A DNA stretch of 64,000 nt from AP-15 sp963738185 (GTDB lineage: Bacteria; Pseudomonadota; Alphaproteobacteria; ATCC43930; CGMCC-115725), in NCBI GenBank assembly GCA_963738185.1, contig CAVTVA010000003.1, positions 2,604,001 through 2,668,000 of the forward strand, read 5' to 3'. The notes under the pieces were generated by a model. That model was not told the DNA's origin. It saw nothing but the letters and a program-made list of their open reading frames with translations, and searched no databases. Within the stretch, counting starts at the first letter, position 1. Each line of letters starts with the position of its first letter. A program made the translations under genes and the position numbers. Positions 46,440-54,081 of this stretch are shown in pieces.

Positions 46440-47240
46440 ATGCTCGACCAGCCCTTGACCAGCAAGATGATCGCCCGAAAGGAAGGGGCGATCGGCCATC
46501 TGATCTTCAACAACCCGGCCCGGCACAACGCGGTGTCGCTCGAGATGTGGCAGGGGGTCAGCCAGATCGTCGATGATTTCGAGGCCGACGACGCGATCCG
46601 GGTGATCGTGGTCAGCGGCGCCGGCGGGCGCGCCTTTGTCTCCGGCGCCGATATCTCCGAATTCAAGGAGCGGCGCGCCTCGGAGGAGGCGGCGGCCGCC
46701 TATGCCAGGATTTCCGAGGGCGCGCGTGTGCGCTTGCAGGAGACCCTAAAGCCGACGATCGCGATGATCCGCGGCTATTGCATCGGCGGCGGGGTCGGCA
46801 CCGCGCTCGCCTGCGATCTGCGCATCGCTGCCGAGGGCGCGAAATTCGGCATCCCGGCGGCCAGGCTCGGCCTCGGCTATGCCTATGACGGCATCAAGAA
46901 GCTGGTCGATCTGGTCGGCCCGGCCTATGCCCGCGAGATCTTTTACACCGCGCGCCAGTTCACCGCCGAGGAGGCGCTGCGCATGGGGCTCGTCAATCAG
47001 GTGGTGCCGGCCGACACGCTCGAAAGCTATGTCAACGATTATTGCGCGATGATCGCGGCGAACGCGCCTTTGACCGTGCGCTCGGCCAAGGTCGCGATCC
47101 GCGAGGCGCTGAAGGACGAGGGCGCGCGCGACCTCGCACTGTGCAAGCGCCTGGTCGACGAATGCTTCGCCAGCGCCGACTACGCCGAGGGCCGCACCGC
47201 CTTTATGGAAAAGCGCAAACCTGCGTTCACCGGGCGGTAG
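46440..47240 (+). CDS. Enoyl-CoA hydratase/isomerase family protein without the usual catalytic glutamates
   Basis: Crotonase fold: FNNPARHNAVSLEMWQG near residue 23, AFVSGADISEF near 67 and IRGYCIGGGVGTALACDLRI near 108 form the oxyanion hole and CoA site. The two catalytic glutamates of enoyl-CoA hydratase are not where expected: GGGxELA is GGGVGTALA here, and the QPE segment reads GIPAARLGLGY. It is therefore probably not a simple hydratase; other crotonases (decarboxylases, isomerases, hydrolases) use other residues. It has 266 residues and is complete. It follows the CoA-binding protein gene, so the two may share a CoA ester. Confidence 0.88.
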   Translation: MLDQPLTSKMIARKEGAIGHLIFNNPARHNAVSLEMWQGVSQIVDDFEADDAIRVIVVSGAGGRAFVSGADISEFKERRASEEAAAAYARISEGARVRLQETLKPTIAMIRGYCIGGGVGTALACDLRIAAEGAKFGIPAARLGLGYAYDGIKKLVDLVGPAYAREIFYTARQFTAEEALRMGLVNQVVPADTLESYVNDYCAMIAANAPLTVRSAKVAIREALKDEGARDLALCKRLVDECFASADYAEGRTAFMEKRKPAFTGR

Positions 47241-47251
47241 AGCCTTCGGCG

Positions 47252-47380
47252 CCTCACCCCGGCCCTCTCCCCGCAGGCGGGGCGAGGGAGCGGAATAATT
47301 CCTTCTCCCGCCTTGAGCGAGGGTCATCGCCAAAAATTCCCTCTCCCTGCTTTAGCGGGGAGAGGGTTAGGGTGAGGTGC
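47252..47380. repeat. Facing pair of CCCTCTCCCCGC-family palindromes
   Basis: One copy (47252-47292, CCTCACCCCGGCCCTCTCC) and an inverted copy (47338-47380, GGGGAGAGGGTTAGGGTGAG) face each other, with a third degraded piece between. They match the element at 9022-9047. The pair lies between the crotonase stop and the deacetylase start. Confidence 0.75.
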
Positions 47381-47407
47381 GACTTTCTCATCCTGCGAAC
47401 CAAGCCG

Positions 47408-48299
47408 ATGAAGCTCCCCGCGCACAACCGCTACGACTACGTGCCCATTCACAAGCGGCCGCGATACGACTGGCCGGAAGGCAAGCGGCTCGCCGTGACC
47501 TTCAATAACAACATCGAATATTTCGCGTTCGGCGCCGGGCTCGGCAGCGACTCGACCGGAGCGTCGGCGGCGCAGAGCCAGCGCAACTATGCCTGGCGCG
47601 ACTACGGCAACCGGGTCGGGCTGTGGCATTACCTCGACTTGCTTGGACGAGTTCGGCCTGCCGGGCGCGCACAACGTCAACTCGGCGGTGCTCGAAGCCT
47701 GCCCCGACATCGCCCTGCGCCTGAACGCGCGCGGCGACGAATATGTCGGCCACGGCCGCACCAATTCCGAGCGCCAGGATATTTTGTGGGAGGAGGACGA
47801 GGCGCGGCTGATCGCCGAATGCACCGAGATCGTGACGCGGCTCTCGGGCCGGCGGCCGGAGGGCTGGCTCGGCCCCTATATCGCCCAGAGCGCCGCCACC
47901 CTCGACCTCCTAAAAGAGGCCGGCTACCGCTATGTCATGGACTGGGCGTTGGACGATCAGCCGGTATGGATGCGCACCCGTTCGGGGCCGATCCTGTCGG
48001 TGCCCTACCCGCTCGAATTGAACAACTCGCCGTCCTTGGTGTTCCGCCGCCACACCGGACGCCAGTTCGCCGAGATGATCATCGACCAGTTCGACGAGAT
48101 GCTCGACCAGTCGCGCAAATACCCGCTGGTCTTTGCCGTCTCGGTGCATCCCTTCATCATCGGCCAGCCGTTCCGGCTGCGCGCGTTCCGCGACGCCGTG
48201 CGCCACATCATCGAGTACCGCGACGAGCTGTGGATCACCACCCCCGGCGAGATCGCCCGCTATTGCGAGGGCTTGCCCGAGGGGACCGTTACCGGGTGA
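47408..48299 (+). pseudogene. Polysaccharide deacetylase family protein (PuuE/allantoinase-like), frameshifted
   Basis: NodB-fold metal hydrolase; this branch resembles PuuE-type allantoinases and related enzymes rather than chitin deacetylases. Recognisable parts are KRLAVTFNNNIEYFAFG, YGNRVGLWHYLDLL, then in another frame EFGLPGAHNVNSAV, NARGDEYVGHGRTNSERQ with its conserved His, GWLGPYIAQS and FAVSVHPFIIGQPFR near the end. Removing one base at 47643-47646 (TT or GG) joins the frames and gives about 296 residues, normal length. Start is the ATG giving MKLPAHNRYDY. The 3' end overlaps the convergent GNAT gene. Sequence error is suspected. Confidence 0.85.
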
Positions 48300-49012
48300 C
48301 CGGGTCGCGCAAGCTCGCCAGGCTAGCGCGCTGTCGTCCTTGCGCATCAAAATTGGCCGGGTCGAGCCAGCGCTCGAAGGCGGCGCGCAGCGCCGGCCAC
48401 TCGCTGGTCTATGATCGAGAACCAGGCGGTGTCGCGGTTGCGCCCCTTATAGACCGTCGCCTGGCGGAACAGCCCTTCGTAGCGGAAGCCGAGGCGCAGG
48501 GCGGCGGCGCGCGACGGCGCGTTTAGTGAATCGCATTTCCACTCGTAGCGGCGATAGCCGAGCTCGCTGAACACCCGGCGCATCAACAGATACATCGCCT
48601 CGGTCGCCGCCGGCCGGCGCTGCAGGCGCGGGCTGTAGGTGATGCCGCCGACCTCGATCACCCCGGCCGCGGCATCGATGCGCATCAGGCTGGCGATCCC
48701 GACGGCGCGTCCGCTGCCGTGGTCGATGATCGCGTGGCGCAGCGGGTCGGCGGTCCGGCACGCCGCCTCGACCCATTGGCGAAAGACCTCGAGCGACGCG
48801 AACGGGCCATAAGGCAGGTAGGTCCAGTTGCGGCCCTCCGCATCCTCGCTGTTGGCGGCGAAGAGGTCGGCGGCGTGGCGTTCGGGATCGAGCGGCTCGA
48901 CCCGGCACAAGCGTCCCTCGATCGGGCTGCGCGGTGGCAACGCCCGCGCCGACCAGCCCGGCAGCGCCGCCCCGACCGGCTGACCCAATTCGTTATGGTG
49001 CTGCTCGCTCAT
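48289..49012 (-). CDS. GNAT family N-acetyltransferase, frameshift near 3' end
   Basis: RimJ/RimL-like acetyltransferase: it transfers acetyl from acetyl-CoA to an amine or protein N-terminus. Core motifs are AVGIASLMRIDAAAGVIEVG near residue 103, the acetyl-CoA loop YSPRLQRRPAATEAMYLL and the WKCDSLNAPSRAAALRLGF block near 158. As written, the frame ends at 48347 after an unlikely Arg-rich tail. Removing one base from the plus-strand GG at 48406-48407 restores IIDSEWPALRAAFERWL and PANFDAQGRQR, the ending usual in alphaproteobacterial relatives, giving 240 residues and a stop at 48289, inside the 3' end of the convergent deacetylase gene. Confidence 0.85.
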
Positions 49013-49082
49013 CCAAGCCTCCGGATCGTCGCCGCTGCTCCGGCTTGATAACAGCGCTTCCTGTCGTTGTCGCGCACAACCG

Positions 49083-50450
49083 CTAGAGCCACCACAGGCC
49101 GGCGAGGATGGTCAGGACGGTCAGCGGGGCGCCGACCCGGAAATATTGCCAGAAGCCGATCGCCACGCCGCGCCGGGCGGCGCGCTGGACCACGATCAAA
49201 TTCGCCACCGAGCCGAGAATCGTCAGATTGCCGGCCAAGGTCGCGGCCATCGCTGTCACCAGCCAGGCATGGCGCGGATCGGGCAAGGCCGCGATGAACG
49301 GCTTCAGCACCAGCACCGCGGGCACGTTGCTGACCAGGTTGGACAGCCCGGCGGTGACCAGCGCCAATACCGGGGCGCGGTCGAGGTGCTGACGGCCGAT
49401 CGCGGCGATGATCCGCGGCGACAGCAGCGACTTCTCGGCGCCGGAGACGACGATGAACAGGCCGGCGAACATCAACAGGAGCGGCCAGTCGATCTCCTGA
49501 TAAATCTTGCCGCTGCGGACCGCGCGCGTGACCAATAGCACCGCGCCGGCGACCAGCGCCAGCTTGGCCGGCTCCAGCCCGGCGAAAAACCCGGCCATCA
49601 TCGCCAGCGCCACCAGGCCCGTCTTGACCACCAGCGGCCGGTAGGCGTGGGCCGGCGCCGGCGCCCCGTGCAGCCGCTCGCGGGTCCAGAACTCGGCCGG
49701 ATGAAACAGCGCGATCAGCGCAAAGGCGATCAGGAGGCCGATCGCGGCGACCGGCGACAACGCCGCGGCAAAGCTGCCGTAGGCGATATGCGAAAAGCTG
49801 CCGATCATGATGTTCTGCGGGTTGCCGGTGATCGTCGCGACACTGCCGACATTGGAGGCCATGGCCAGCGCCAACAGATAAGGCACCGGGTCGCGGCGCA
49901 GCCGCAGCACCAGGTCAAGGACCAGCGGGGTCAGCGCCAGGCAGATCGTGTCATTGACCAGAAAGGCCGAGAACAGGCCCGAGGTCAGGATCACCGCGGC
50001 CAGCAGCAGCAGCGGGTGGCGGGCACGCGCACCGGCCCAGTTGGCGGCCAGGCGGAAAAAGCCGGAGAGGCGCAGATTGCCGACCACGATCATCATGCCG
50101 AGCAAGAGCGCGATCGTGCCAAAGTCGATCGAGCGCAGCGCCTGGTCGAGCGACAAGGCGCCGATCGCGACCATCAGGCTGGCGCCGAGCAGCGCCGCCC
50201 CGGCGCGGTCGAGGTAAAACCCCGGCAGCTTGCCGACGGCGATGACCAGATAGGTTGCGGCAAAGATCAGCGCCGCCGCGGCAGGCGCCGGGTTTGAGGC
50301 GATCGCGGCGATGATCGCGGGCCACCGGGTCGCGGCAAGAAAGCAGGCGACGGCGACAATCGCCAATGCGCCAACAACGGCGGCGATGCGGCAGAGCGCC
50401 CGGCGCCGATGCTGCGCCCGCGACGACCCGCCGGAACCGGGCGCCGCCAT
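49083..50450 (-). CDS. SLC13/ArsB-like anion transporter (CitMHS family)
   Basis: Inner-membrane transporter of the ion-transporter superfamily (PF03600). The 455 residues contain about twelve hydrophobic segments arranged as two halves. The family signatures are SAFLVNDTICLALTPLVLDL near residue 165 and, in the second half, GLSNLVSNVPAVLVLKPFIA near 385; the phrase NVGSVATITGNPQNIMIG near 205 and ANLTILGS-like AGNLTILGSVANLIV near 420 are characteristic. Relatives carry arsenite, citrate, sulfate or unknown anions. Its ATG shares a base with the MFS stop (TGATG), so the two are coupled. It is the last gene of an operon behind a sigma54-type promoter. Confidence 0.9.
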   Translation of the reverse strand: MAAPGSGGSSRAQHRRRALCRIAAVVGALAIVAVACFLAATRWPAIIAAIASNPAPAAAALIFAATYLVIAVGKLPGFYLDRAGAALLGASLMVAIGALSLDQALRSIDFGTIALLLGMMIVVGNLRLSGFFRLAANWAGARARHPLLLLAAVILTSGLFSAFLVNDTICLALTPLVLDLVLRLRRDPVPYLLALAMASNVGSVATITGNPQNIMIGSFSHIAYGSFAAALSPVAAIGLLIAFALIALFHPAEFWTRERLHGAPAPAHAYRPLVVKTGLVALAMMAGFFAGLEPAKLALVAGAVLLVTRAVRSGKIYQEIDWPLLLMFAGLFIVVSGAEKSLLSPRIIAAIGRQHLDRAPVLALVTAGLSNLVSNVPAVLVLKPFIAALPDPRHAWLVTAMAATLAGNLTILGSVANLIVVQRAARRGVAIGFWQYFRVGAPLTVLTILAGLWWL

Positions 50451-51751
50451 CAGCGGTCGTATTCTGGTGGCGTGGCCAGGCCGGCCGGCGGCGCCGGCTC
50501 GGCAGGCTCGTCCGACAACCGCGCCGTCTCCGGCATCGCGGCGGCGAGCACGCCAACGGCAATCGCCGCGGCGGCGCCGCAGGCGAGGAAGCCCGCCGAA
50601 TAGCCGAAATGGTCGACGATCACCCCGGTGGCGAGCCCGCTGGTCGAGGCGCCGATGCCTTGGGCCGTCGCGACCACCCCCTGCGCCACATTGTAGCGCC
50701 CGGTGCCGCGCATCAAATCGGCCAGCACCAGCGGGGTGATCGCGCCCCAGATGCCGGCCCCGACCCCGTCGAGCAGCTGCACCCCGATCAGCCACGCGCT
50801 GGCGTTCGAGAAGGTGTAGAGCACCGCGCGCACCGGCAGAATACCGAACCCGATCAGCAAGAGCGGCTTGCGGCCCCAGCTGTCGGCGGTGCGCCCAACC
50901 AGCAGCGCGATCGGCAGCATGATCATCTGGGCGGCGATGATGCAGCCCGACATCATCGCCGTCGCCCATTCCTTGTGGGCGAGCGCCAGCTTTTGCCCGA
51001 CCAGCGGCAACAGCGGCGCGTTGGCGAAATGGAACAGCACGGTGCAGCCCGCATAGATCAGCAGCGGATGGCAGCTCAGCAGCACCTTGAGACCGGACGG
51101 CGACGGCGCACCATCGTCCTTTGCCTCGCCGCCTCTCGCCCGGGTGTGGTCGATCGCCCCGGCCGGGATCGACAACACGGCGAACGCGGCGAGCACCGCG
51201 AAGACCGGGACCAGCAGAAACACCGCGCGCTGCGACAAGGCCCAGCCGACCGCACCCGCGGCGGCGGCGATCGCGACGTTTCCGGCATGGTCGAAAGCCG
51301 CGTTGCGACCCATTCGGCGAGCCAGCGCCGCGCGCGCATAGAGCCCCAGGGTCAGTGCGGCAACCGCCGGGCCAAACACGTCGCCGACCGCCGCGATCAG
51401 GCTGTTGGCGACCATCACCGGCCAGAAATAGGGTGCCGCGAAAATCGTCGCCGCACCCGCCGCCAGCACCGCGAGCGCGATCACGATCAGCCCGCGCTTC
51501 TTGCGGGTGGCGTCGATCAGCCCGCCGACCGGGGTTTGCACGGCGAGCCCGATCAGCCCGCCGACCATCGTCACCAGCCCGACCTCGCCGAGGCTCCAGC
51601 GCTGCTGCGTCACCAGAAAGACGTTCAGATAGGGGCCGAGCGCGCCGCGCACATCGGCGAGCAGGAAATTCAGCGCATCGAGCGAGGCCCCTCGGAAGGG
51701 CGCGGCCGCAGGCGCTGCTGCTGTGGCGGACCGGGAATGAGCGCGGCGCAC
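50450..51751 (-). CDS. MFS transporter
   Basis: Major facilitator with twelve predicted helices in 433 residues. The loop between helices 2 and 3 carries GGLIDATRKKRGL near residue 76 and the symmetrical loop in the second half VGRTADSWGRKPLLL near 287, the expected duplicated motif A. The N-terminal ALNFLLADVRGALGPYLNVFL is typical of a subgroup of bacterial MFS carriers with no assigned substrate. Start is GTG, seven bases after the upstream proline-rich gene; the stop overlaps the anion transporter ATG. It is therefore the middle gene of a coupled three-gene operon. Confidence 0.88.
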   Translation of the reverse strand: MRRAHSRSATAAAPAAAPFRGASLDALNFLLADVRGALGPYLNVFLVTQQRWSLGEVGLVTMVGGLIGLAVQTPVGGLIDATRKKRGLIVIALAVLAAGAATIFAAPYFWPVMVANSLIAAVGDVFGPAVAALTLGLYARAALARRMGRNAAFDHAGNVAIAAAAGAVGWALSQRAVFLLVPVFAVLAAFAVLSIPAGAIDHTRARGGEAKDDGAPSPSGLKVLLSCHPLLIYAGCTVLFHFANAPLLPLVGQKLALAHKEWATAMMSGCIIAAQMIMLPIALLVGRTADSWGRKPLLLIGFGILPVRAVLYTFSNASAWLIGVQLLDGVGAGIWGAITPLVLADLMRGTGRYNVAQGVVATAQGIGASTSGLATGVIVDHFGYSAGFLACGAAAAIAVGVLAAAMPETARLSDEPAEPAPPAGLATPPEYDR

Positions 51752-51758
51752 AAAGCGC

Positions 51759-52610
51759 CTACGGGCGCGGCGGCGGTGGTGGCGGCGGCGCTCCGCTGTC
51801 GGGAGGCGGCGGCGGGCGGCCGGGGCCTGGTCCGGCCGGCTCCGTGACCAGGCTCAGCTGACTCTGCGACGCGCCGAGCTGGCGCACATCGACGACCTTG
51901 CCGAGCGCGCTGACCAGCTCGCTGCCCTCGGCGACCAGCGCATGGCCCGGCTGCAGCAGGCTGGCGAACCGATCAGCTTCGGGCGGCGGCAGGCGCAGAA
52001 TGGTGCCGTCGTCGAGCAGCGCCCCGTTCACGTCGCCGCGCGGGCCATGCAGCGTCATCCGCACGCGGCCCTTAACCTCGGTCAGGCCGGGCAGCGGCCC
52101 GCCCGGAGCCGCATCCGGCCCGACCGCCGGCGGCGGTGGCGGCGGCGGGGCGGGACCGCCCCCCGGGCCGGGAGGGCCGTTATCGACCACCGTGCGCCCG
52201 CTCGCTTCGTCGGTGATCGAGACCGCTTTGACCAGGGGCAGCGCCGCCGCATGCAGGCCATGAATGGTGACGGCGTCGCCGGGCTTCACCGAAAACGCGA
52301 TCTGGGTCGACAGATGCGGCGGCGTCTTCACCTCGGTGCCGTCGGTCAGGATCAGCCCGTCGATATCGCCGCGCGGGGTCAGGGTGAATTGCCGGACCTG
52401 GCCGTGCTCGACCGGAAGCTGCGCCGGATCATATAGGGGGGCCTGGCCCGCAGCTGGCGCTGGCGCTGCGGGCGGTGTGGCTGGCTGCGTCGCGGCCGGC
52501 TGGGGCGGTCCGCCGGCCGGAGGCTGTGATGGGCTCTGGGCGAACGCCAGACCGGTGGTCGCGAGCATTGCGGATGCGGCGAACCAGCCTGTCTTCCATC
52601 GCAAGATCAT
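51759..52610 (-). CDS. Exported proline-rich protein with two repeated domains, unknown function
   Basis: The 283 residues begin with a signal peptide (WFAASAMLATTGLAFA, cleavage before QSPSQPP). A Pro/Ala-rich linker follows, then two copies of a domain of about 60 residues: TPRGDIDGLILTDGTEVKTP with VKPGDAVTIHGLHAA near 80-125, and HGPRGDVNGALLDDGTILRL with LQPGHALVAEGSELV near 195-245. The spacing suggests an OB-like beta fold, which is inference. Pro-rich runs separate and end the domains. Similar proteins occur in other alphaproteobacteria without assigned function. The ATG has a GAGGAG site and lies about 40 bases past a sigma54-type promoter, so it is the first gene of the operon. Confidence 0.82.
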   Translation of the reverse strand: MILRWKTGWFAASAMLATTGLAFAQSPSQPPAGGPPQPAATQPATPPAAPAPAAGQAPLYDPAQLPVEHGQVRQFTLTPRGDIDGLILTDGTEVKTPPHLSTQIAFSVKPGDAVTIHGLHAAALPLVKAVSITDEASGRTVVDNGPPGPGGGPAPPPPPPPAVGPDAAPGGPLPGLTEVKGRVRMTLHGPRGDVNGALLDDGTILRLPPPEADRFASLLQPGHALVAEGSELVSALGKVVDVRQLGASQSQLSLVTEPAGPGPGRPPPPPDSGAPPPPPPPRP

Positions 52611-52650
52611 CGAACTCGCTCCTCAAGAGAAAGGCTCCTGAGGGGTGAAT

Positions 52651-52667
52651 GGCAAGCGCCGTGCCAA
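52651..52667 (-). promoter_or_regulatory. Sigma54 (RpoN) promoter of the proline-rich protein/MFS/anion transporter operon
   Basis: On the minus strand TTGGCACGGCGCTTGCC matches the sigma54 consensus YTGGCACG-N4-TTGC, with GG and GC exactly ten bases apart. It lies between the NtrC-type regulator's stop (52713) and the proline-rich gene's ATG (52610), on the strand of both. A weaker partial match, TGGCACGAAATTTC, is about 35 bases upstream. Sigma54 promoters need an NtrC-type activator, and such a gene is next door. Confidence 0.8.
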
Positions 52668-52712
52668 CCAGGATCGCGGCGGGATCCGCTTGAAATTTCG
52701 TGCCACGCAGGA

Positions 52713-54068
52713 CTATGCGTCCGCTTCGCTGACACTGTCCGTCCGGTTTCCAGACAGGTCGAGCCCGTAGCGCTTGATCTTTGCATAGAGGAGCTGGCGA
52801 TGGATGCCGAGCAGGCGCGCGGCTTCGGCCCGGTTGCCGCTGGTGCGCGCCAAGGCGCGGCGGATCAGCGTCTCCTCCAGATGGGCCACCGCGGATGGCA
52901 GATCCTCGTCGTGCCGGCTGCGCAATGTCCCCTCAGCCAGCCCCGCCTCGCTGATGAAGTCGAGGTCGGCCGCGCTGACGGTGTCGCCGCGCACCAGAAC
53001 GGCTGCGCGCTCCATCGCGTTTTTCAGCTCGCGGACATTGCCCGGCCAGGCGTGGCCGATCAGGCGGGCGGCGGCATCGGCGGCAAGCCGCTTGCCGCTC
53101 GCGCAGCTCAAGAAATGCTCGGCCAGCGGCACGATTTCGGCGATGCGCTCGCGCAGCGCCGGCAGATGGATCGGCAGCACATTCAAGCGATAGAACAAAT
53201 CCTCGCGAAACCGCCCGTCGCGAACCCGCCGGCGCAGATCGCGATGAGTGGCGGCGATCACCCGAACATCGACCGGGACCGGCTTGCCGCCGACCGGAGT
53301 CACGACGCGTTCCTGCAGAGCTCGCAGAATTTTCGATTGCATGGCGACGTCCATGTCGCCGATCTCATCGAGGAACAAGGTTCCGCGCTCGGCGTCGCGA
53401 AACGCGCCGGCCCGATCGCCGGCCGCCCCGGTAAAAGCCCCGCGCACATGGCCGAACAGCTCGCTCTCGATCAGCTCGGACGGGATCGCGGCGCAGTTAA
53501 CTGCGATGAAGGGCTGGCGGGCGCGACGGCCGTGGCGATGGATCGCGCGCGCCACCAGATCCTTGCCGGTCCCGGTCTCGCCGGTGATCAGCACGGTCGC
53601 ATTGCTGTCGGCGAAAAGGCCGATCGTCTTCTGCACCGCCCGCATCGCCTCGCTCGACCCGACCAGCCCCTCTTGCGCCGGTGCCGTCCCGGGGCCGCTC
53701 GGTTCGGCGATGGCCGCGAGCATCCCGTTCACCGCGCGCACTAGCTCGTCGCGAGCGATCGGCTTGGTCAGATGGTCGAAGGCGCCGAGGCGCATCGCCT
53801 CGATCGTGTTCGCCGCGGTCGCGTGCGCGGTCAAGACCAGGACCGGCGGCGGCCGGGGCCGCTCGCGAATTCGGCGCAGCACCTCGATGCCGTCCATGCC
53901 GGGCATGCGCAGGTCGAGCAGCACGCCGTCGACCGCAGTGTCACCAAGCGCCGCCAGCGCCGCCGCGCCGGAAGGCGCCGCCAGCGCCTGGTGGCCGAGG
54001 CTGCGCACGGTCTCGCTCAGCGCCTCGCGCATCGCCGCATCGTCATCGACGATTAGGATCAAGCTCAT
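52713..54068 (-). CDS. Sigma54-dependent response regulator, NtrC family
   Basis: A three-domain activator. Receiver domain at residues 1-120 with acidic pocket IVDDDAAM, phosphoacceptor Asp in GVLLDLRMPGMDG and the conserved Lys in LTKPIA. AAA+ domain at about 135-370 with Walker A GETGTGKD, the sigma54-contacting GAFTGA near 209 and Walker B LFLDEIG. A Fis-type helix-turn-helix closes the protein (RAEAARLLGIHRQLLYAKIK). At 451 residues it is complete. The start used is the ATG giving MSLILIVDDD; upstream codons do not fit. The histidine kinase gene ends 13 bases upstream, and a sigma54 promoter lies just downstream. Phosphorylation of the Asp would trigger open-complex formation. Confidence 0.95.
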   Translation of the reverse strand: MSLILIVDDDAAMREALSETVRSLGHQALAAPSGAAALAALGDTAVDGVLLDLRMPGMDGIEVLRRIRERPRPPPVLVLTAHATAANTIEAMRLGAFDHLTKPIARDELVRAVNGMLAAIAEPSGPGTAPAQEGLVGSSEAMRAVQKTIGLFADSNATVLITGETGTGKDLVARAIHRHGRRARQPFIAVNCAAIPSELIESELFGHVRGAFTGAAGDRAGAFRDAERGTLFLDEIGDMDVAMQSKILRALQERVVTPVGGKPVPVDVRVIAATHRDLRRRVRDGRFREDLFYRLNVLPIHLPALRERIAEIVPLAEHFLSCASGKRLAADAAARLIGHAWPGNVRELKNAMERAAVLVRGDTVSAADLDFISEAGLAEGTLRSRHDEDLPSAVAHLEETLIRRALARTSGNRAEAARLLGIHRQLLYAKIKRYGLDLSGNRTDSVSEADA

Positions 54069-54081
54069 GGCAGGACCAAGC

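Noticed and set aside
52735..52757. CTGTC-N13-GACAG as a possible enhancer site for the NtrC-type regulator
   Set aside because: It lies inside the regulator's own coding region and such short inverted repeats occur often by chance here.
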